Positions 59,143 through 64,000 of a stretch of 64,000 nucleotides of DNA are shown here, piece after piece. The notes beneath the pieces are model-generated. The model made no database searches. It was not told the origin of the DNA and was given only the letters and a program-made list of their open reading frames with translations. Position 1 is the stretch's first letter. Each line of letters starts with the position of its first letter. The stretch is from positions 124,001 to 188,000 of the forward strand of contig JANUWF010002010.1 in assembly GCA_026120185.1 (NCBI GenBank), written 5' to 3'. The DNA is from Voacanga thouarsii (lineage: Eukaryota > Streptophyta > Magnoliopsida > Gentianales > Apocynaceae). A program made the position numbers and the translations under genes.

Positions 59143-60513
59143 TCAGCTGATGCTGGCATGCCTCTGTTGGGCCCTGGAATTCCCTGGTAGTGTCCCTGCT
59201 TGACGATCCCCTAAGAGTTTGGCTAGTTGACCAATTTGGTTCTCCAAGTTGCGCATGGAAGCCTCTAGGTTCCTTGTTGTCGCATTGACTCCTTGGAACT
59301 TAGTCTCCGTGGCACTTACCAATTGGCCAATCAATTCTTCTAATGGTGGTTTTTGAGGTGCCGCCGTGGTGTTCTTGGGGTTTGGATTCCTTTGGTTACC
59401 TCCAAAATTGAAAGAACTTTTCCTAGGTAGATTCCCATTACTCCAAGAGAAATTAGGGTGATTTCTCCAGCCAGGATTATAGGTAGAGCTATATGGATTG
59501 TTACCTGGCCGAACATTACCTACAAAGGCCGCTTGCTCCAAAGTTTCTTGGAGTGACCCCATCTTTTAGCATTCATGATTGGGGTGTCCTTCTCCACAGA
59601 AATCATAGTTGACGTTTAAAACTTGGCCTTGAGGTATCACCAACTGTTCTATCTTTTAGGTTAAGGCGTCTACCTTAGCCTCTAATGCTGCCACGACATC
59701 CACTTTGTGCACTCCTTGCACGCGAGCCTTTGACCTTGCATTTCCCTAAGAATAGTTATTAAAAGCCAAATTTTCAATAAGCTCAAATACCTATTCCGGG
59801 GTCTTATGGTTGATGGAACCCCCTGTAGAAGAGTCCACCACTTACTGTGTTGCGAACGTGAGGCTATTCAAGAAGATAAGCATTTGCATTCCCAACTCGA
59901 ATCCGTGGTATAGGCATTTTCTTAACATTTCCTTAAATCTCTCCCAACTCTCATATAAAGGTTCAGACTCTAGTTGTTGGAAGGAGAAGATTTCATTCCT
60001 AAGTTTGGCTGTCCTAGCTGGAGGAAAGTATTTGGCCAAAAATTTTTCAGCTAGGGCATTCCAAGTTGTGATGGAACCTGTAGGTAAAAACTTTAACCAC
60101 GATTTAGCTCTATCTCTCAAGGAAAAAGGAAAAAGTCTTAATTTAATGGCATCTTCATAAACACCATTCATCTTGAAAGTATCACAAATCTCAAGAAAAC
60201 TGGCTAAGTGAGCATTAGGATCCTCTTCTGTTAACCTGTCAAATTGAACCATATTCTGCACCTTTTAGATAATGTTGAGTTTTATTTCAAAATTGTTTGC
60301 ATCTATCATAGGTCTAGTGATGCTCGAGCCTGTGCCCGAGATTTCGGGTTTCACAAAGTCGTCCATAACGCTCCTGTCATTCCCATCATTGTTCTGTTGA
60401 GCACCATCCATCTTGACAATCAGATTCCTTTGAATTGTACGGCAAATTTTTGATAACGTCCTCTTGATTTCAGGGTCAAAATCGACTATCTCGCCGTTTG
60501 ATTTTCGGGTCAT
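59143..60513 (-). pseudogene. Gypsy gag of element F
   Basis: The ATG at 60,513 gives MTRKSNGEIVDFDPEIKR. The Retrotrans_gag core is in 59,842-60,261 (DPNAHLASFLEICDTFK, RLFPFSLRDRAKSWLKFL, WNALAEKFLAKYFPPAR). The C-terminal frame 59,143-59,562 carries NNPYSSTYNPGWRNHPNFSW, PPLEELIGQLV and a heptad-like ATTRNLEASMRNLENQ stretch. Between them is a knuckle YDFCGEGHPNHEC with the first Cys as Tyr. At least four in-frame stops are present. It is clearly homologous to E gag. Confidence 0.9.
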
Positions 60514-60776
60514 GTACCAAGGGTAACACCTAAGAAAACAAGAAGCAAGTTAGATATATAATTAATGGTTAAACAAAAAATAACAAAACTACTAGGTTAC
60601 AAAGTTAGTAATTCAAACACAGTCCAAGTTAGTTGGTTAAGTTAGGTTACAAGGTTATACAAGAATACACGAAATACAAAAGATACACCATTTTGTGGAA
60701 AAAATAAGTATACATATTTACATATTTACATATTTACATGGTTAAATCAACAAAATCCAAGCTTTCATGCTATTGT

Positions 60777-60794
60777 TCCCTTGCAACGGTGCCA
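60777..60794 (-). other. Primer-binding site, tRNA-Asp type (element F)
   Basis: The minus strand reads TGGCACCGTTGCAAGGGA, six bases after the LTR end CACATCA. It has three differences from the tRNA-Asp complement. Confidence 0.9.
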
Positions 60795-60800
60795 AAAACT

Positions 60801-62207
60801 TGATGTGTCCGGACTTGGGTATAAAAATCATGCAAAAACTAAGCACATTCCCAATCAAGTTCAAATTAAAATGTTAAACCCAAATCACACATATGAGCAA
60901 GCGTACTCATCATTAACTAAGCATAGCTAAGGTTCAAACGAGTGTCGATCCTCAAGGAACAAGTAGACATTAATTACCTTTCTTTCATTATTTAACCGAC
61001 TCAATAAAACAAAACCAAAATAAAATAAAACACAAGAAAATAAAAACAAAAATATATACATGTTAAGGATGTAGATTTATGTAATTCAAACCATTGATTA
61101 GACAACCATGATCTTAAAGTACGCAACCTCTATCATAACTAATTATTCTCTTGGCATCATGAAGAATTAAAATAGACTCACTTCTTTCTCAATCCATGAA
61201 TCCCTATCTTCTAGGTAACTTAGTATCACATACTCTGTCTCAACCAGTCTTACCCAAAAGATGCATTAAACACAATTCTTTGATCAAGTCCCATTCTCAG
61301 GCAAACTTAACCCATGAAATTAACCAATTGAATCCATATTCTGGCAGACATCAATTAACCTTTAATTACTTTGTTCTTGCAATTAACCCCATTTTCAGAC
61401 AAGTTAAAAGGCAACAAATATGAAACCAATCAATTTAAACCATCAACCCTATTCTCAAGCAAGTCAACGGCACAATCAATTAATCTCGCAATCAACCCAA
61501 GTAATTAAACACCAAGAATAACAATCAGTTAATCAAAAGATCAAATAACTCTAAATACCATGAACGTCTAAACCAATGTCGAATTACAATAAAACAATTA
61601 AAACATCATTGTCAAGAAAAGAAAACAAAGTAAAGGAAATCACTCATAGACAAGCCTCCTCCTTCTTCCTTTGAAGACCTTCTTGAACAACCTTCTTTGA
61701 ATTGAAGAATTCCTCCTTGGATTGAGTGATTTTCTATAATGAATAATGAATTCTCCTCCTTTTCATTATGTTTTTCATCTATTTATAAGCTTAAGAAGTG
61801 CTTAAACTCGTAGGTATAAAGTTATTGGTCGAATAAAAGTTGGAAGATACTAAAACTCCTCACGTTTCCAAAAACGCGTAGAAAAATCGCAGCACCGCCT
61901 CAAGGACAAAACACAGCCGGCGCCGCCTGTGTTCTGCTTCTCCACTTGGTAGCCGATTTTTCTCCAAATTTTGAGCATAAATTTCAGAATTCAACCGGCG
62001 CCAGTTCCAGCCTTACAGCCGGCGCCGCCTCTGCTTTGTTTCGCGACGGTTTTGCTTCGTTTTACCCAAAAATCTGAAATAATAAACAAAATACCTTTCT
62101 AAGGGTAAAATCTCAAATATGAAGGAATATGACTAGTTATTGCACAAAATGTCTTATAAAATAGCCTCAAATAACTAAGCAAAGTATGACTAATTTAGCC
62201 CCTATCA
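60801..62207 (-). repeat. 5' LTR of element F
   Basis: A 1,407-bp LTR starting TGATAGGGGC and ending CACATCA on the minus strand, next to the primer site. TATA box at 61,780-61,787; GGCGCC at 61,919, 61,997 and 62,021. The 75-aa frame 61,196-61,423 has an identical partner in the 3' LTR but runs antisense to the element. Confidence 0.95.
61780..61787 (-). promoter_or_regulatory. TATA box in F 5' LTR
   Basis: The minus strand reads GCTTATAAATAGATG, at the same LTR position as 54,560. This LTR would drive element F. Confidence 0.75.
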
Positions 62208-63356
62208 TTAGCCATGTAAATATGTAAATAGGTAGATACAGGTTAATAATTACTAACTTGTTTTTGTATGTTTGTATATATTGTATATTTAGCTATTTAC
62301 TTTTATTAAATCCATGTTAATGTGAAATAAGTGTATCAATTGTATTCAACTATTTGATTATTTTTACATGAATAATTTTGAGTCAATACTAACTCTTTTT
62401 ATTTTCAGGTTTGGACTTTCACTTATATTACACGATATTTTGGGTGAACTAATTTATTTTTATTTTTCAATTTTGGTCTAATTTTTAATTTACGCATTCT
62501 TATTTTAAATGTACTGTATTTGTGCATTGATTTAGGATAGTTTTTATTTATTTTTATGAAAAAAAAGAACGAAAATGGAGAAAAAAAAAAAAAAGAGGAA
62601 TCCCGCAGCTTGCATGTTCTACCCCTTTACTTGTATTTTCTTTTTCTTTTTCTTTTGTTTTACTTTTTCCTATTTCTTCTTTTCCTTATTCTTCCCAGAT
62701 TCCTATAAATATGTAAATATTATTTTTAGGCACCATGTAAAAAATTCAAATTTTTTTTGTTGTATTATATATATTTATTTATTTTGAAAAATTGTTGTGA
62801 AAAAACCATATACTAGTGTACTGTAATAATAATTGTTATTGTTGTTTTTTTTTAGTTGTTAAATATTTCATATTAATAGTACTAATAATAATAGTATTTG
62901 TACTTGTACTCTATAATTAGAATATATTGTTTTATTTATTTTCTTAGTATTATTGTAATAGTTTAATTATTTCATAAAATAATAAAAGTAACAAGTGCTA
63001 TAATATTAATTAGTTTTAATTTCTATTGCTATATCATTGTACAATAATTCTTTTGTACGCTTGTAACTATTTCATTGTCTTTATTACTAAAAAAAAAAAA
63101 TGGTATACTATTTTTAAAATAAATAAATAAAACAACCGAAAAAAATGTTGTACTGTCATTTTACTTTTTTTGTTTCTAATTTTTGTGTTTCTATTATTGT
63201 GTTAATACTATTCAATAACTATAATAAGTGAAATTGTAATTAATTGTAAAATATATTATTGTATTTAGGTTATTATTTTTGTATGCTATTGTGTACTTTT
63301 TAAAATTTTTTTTTGTTGCAAAGCATGTTCATGTTGCTTTATAAATGAAAAAAATA

Positions 63357-63390
<34 letters not shown>

Positions 63391-64000
63391 AGCCGAGCAT
63401 GACTTTCGTAAAGCCATGCCTGGCTTTGATTGTTTTTGCATCATAGCTAGGTGGGGCTTGATGAAAGCCTCCCCAGACTTTGTTTTGTGATGTTCCTTGT
63501 GGTTTAAAAAAAAATTTGTCTTTGGTGAGCTACGGTTTGTTTTGTTTTTCTTGGTTACATTCTTGGGAGGATGTACATCCTCCCCAGGATATTTCCTCTC
63601 ATTTTGTTTTGTTTATTTCGTCACTGACCATTTTCTTCACCTTTTCTTTTTTACTTTTTTTTCTTTGTTGTTCCGGATTTCCTTTGTCTTTTCCTTTCTC
63701 GTTTCTTCTTCTTTACTTCTCTTCACCCATTGTCTTCTTTCATTTTTCTAAGCCTATTTGAATTTTTGAAATTTATATTTAAAATAAAAAAAATTTTACT
63801 CAGCTTGGAAATATAGTGGTTGATTTTTTTTTTACAGCTTATGCATTTTTCTAAAATTCTTTACTTCATGATGATTTTGGCTAATTTGCGAGCTTATTGT
63901 GATCTAATCTTTGTTTTTAATGGTGTTGTTGGAGTTGATGGAATTGTGGATTGGAATTGTGCTACTTTTGAAGTGGTGTTCTCGAGCTTTATTGCAAATT
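62208..64000 (+). other. Element G leader/internal, resumed after F
   Basis: Starts with the second TTAGC and continues the leader begun at 53,551. It is T-rich and AT-rich with no protein similarity. Frames 62,575-62,787 and 63,480-63,761 are low-complexity. It holds a TA tract at 63,357-63,391 and a cluster of three hairpins at 63,397-63,587. The element runs past the window end. Confidence 0.7.
63397..63587 (+). other. Cluster of three foldback hairpins in element G
   Basis: First: GCATGACTTT/AAAGCCATGC with a 3-base loop and one mismatch (63,397-63,419). Second: TGGGGCTT/AAGCCTCCCCA with one bulge (63,452-63,475). Third: GGGAGGATGTACATCCTCCC, a perfect 20-bp palindrome (63,565-63,584). 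All are GC-rich against an AT-rich background. Confidence 0.75.

Larger units (their letters stand above)
53587..62207 (-). mobile_element. Element F: complete non-autonomous gag-only LTR element
   Basis: An 8.6-kb minus-strand element. 5' LTR 60,801-62,207, tRNA-Asp primer site 60,777-60,794, gag 59,143-60,513, spacer, ORF2 56,798-58,011, purine-rich zone, polypurine tract, 3' LTR 53,587-54,989. Perfect 5-bp target duplication TTAGC (53,582-53,586 and 62,208-62,212). No protease, RT, RNase H or integrase is visible, so it fits the plant TR-GAG type of non-autonomous element, with an added second ORF. It sits inside the leader of element G. Confidence 0.92.

Noticed and set aside
1..64000. 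CRISPR arrays, bacterial operons, riboswitches or prophage genes
   Set aside because: Nothing supports these. The repeats are LTRs and microsatellites and the genes are plant retroelement genes.

Overview
This is a plant nuclear repeat region and holds no recognisable host gene. It is AT-rich and non-coding apart from decayed retroelement frames. All of the protein similarity is to plant LTR retrotransposons: Ty1/copia gag-pol, a Ty3/gypsy chromovirus of Tekay/Del type, and gypsy-like elements primed by tRNA-Asp. Frameshifts and stop codons in every gag and pol indicate old, silenced heterochromatin, probably from a eudicot. The species cannot be named from the sequence.

Layout. (1) 1-25,715 is one large element, A (plus strand). 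It has the end of a 5' LTR at 1-65, a tRNA-Asp primer site at 72-89, and a 3' LTR at 24,261. Its interior is split by a minus-strand copia element, C2 (3' LTR 1,349-2,356; pol and gag 2,380-3,871 and 12,972-15,190). C2 is itself split by a near-complete copy of the same family, C1 (3,872-12,971), and by a Tekay solo LTR (15,916-20,248, target duplication CTTAC). A flank-plus-LTR block at 888-2,356 is repeated at 20,844-22,925. (2) 25,733-26,618 is a broken copia LTR. (3) 26,640-33,286 is element E: a 5' LTR containing a copia solo LTR (27,969-29,430, target duplication TTTTA), a tRNA-Asp primer site, a gag pseudogene and a second ORF. (4) 33,287-52,248 is a Tekay complex. A plus-strand LTR abuts, head to head, a minus-strand element (37,481-51,461) with two 4.27-kb LTRs, gag, protease, RT, RNase H, integrase and chromodomain. 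A fragment of a further internal region follows. (5) 52,249-53,586 and 62,208-64,000 are LTR pieces, primer site and leader of element G. They are split by element F (53,587-62,207, minus strand, target duplication TTAGC), a complete non-autonomous element with gag plus a second ORF and no pol.

How the parts relate. Nesting order follows from what interrupts what: A before C2 before C1 and the CTTAC solo LTR; E before its solo LTR and the Tekay insertions; G before F. E and F share a design of tRNA-Asp primer site, gag, a spacer of about 1 kb, and an ORF of the 'putative plant transposon protein' type. They carry no protease, RT or integrase, so they must depend on enzymes from elsewhere.

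Most notable observations: GGCGCC motifs at a constant distance upstream of the TATA box in several different LTRs; a tRNA-like Pol III-type sequence in all four Tekay LTRs; a Tekay leader frame with three SUMO-interaction-like acidic motifs and a candidate mini-intron; a 4.2-kb head-to-head LTR inverted repeat; and clusters of strong hairpins in leader regions. Similarities were judged by eye and no alignment or database search was run.
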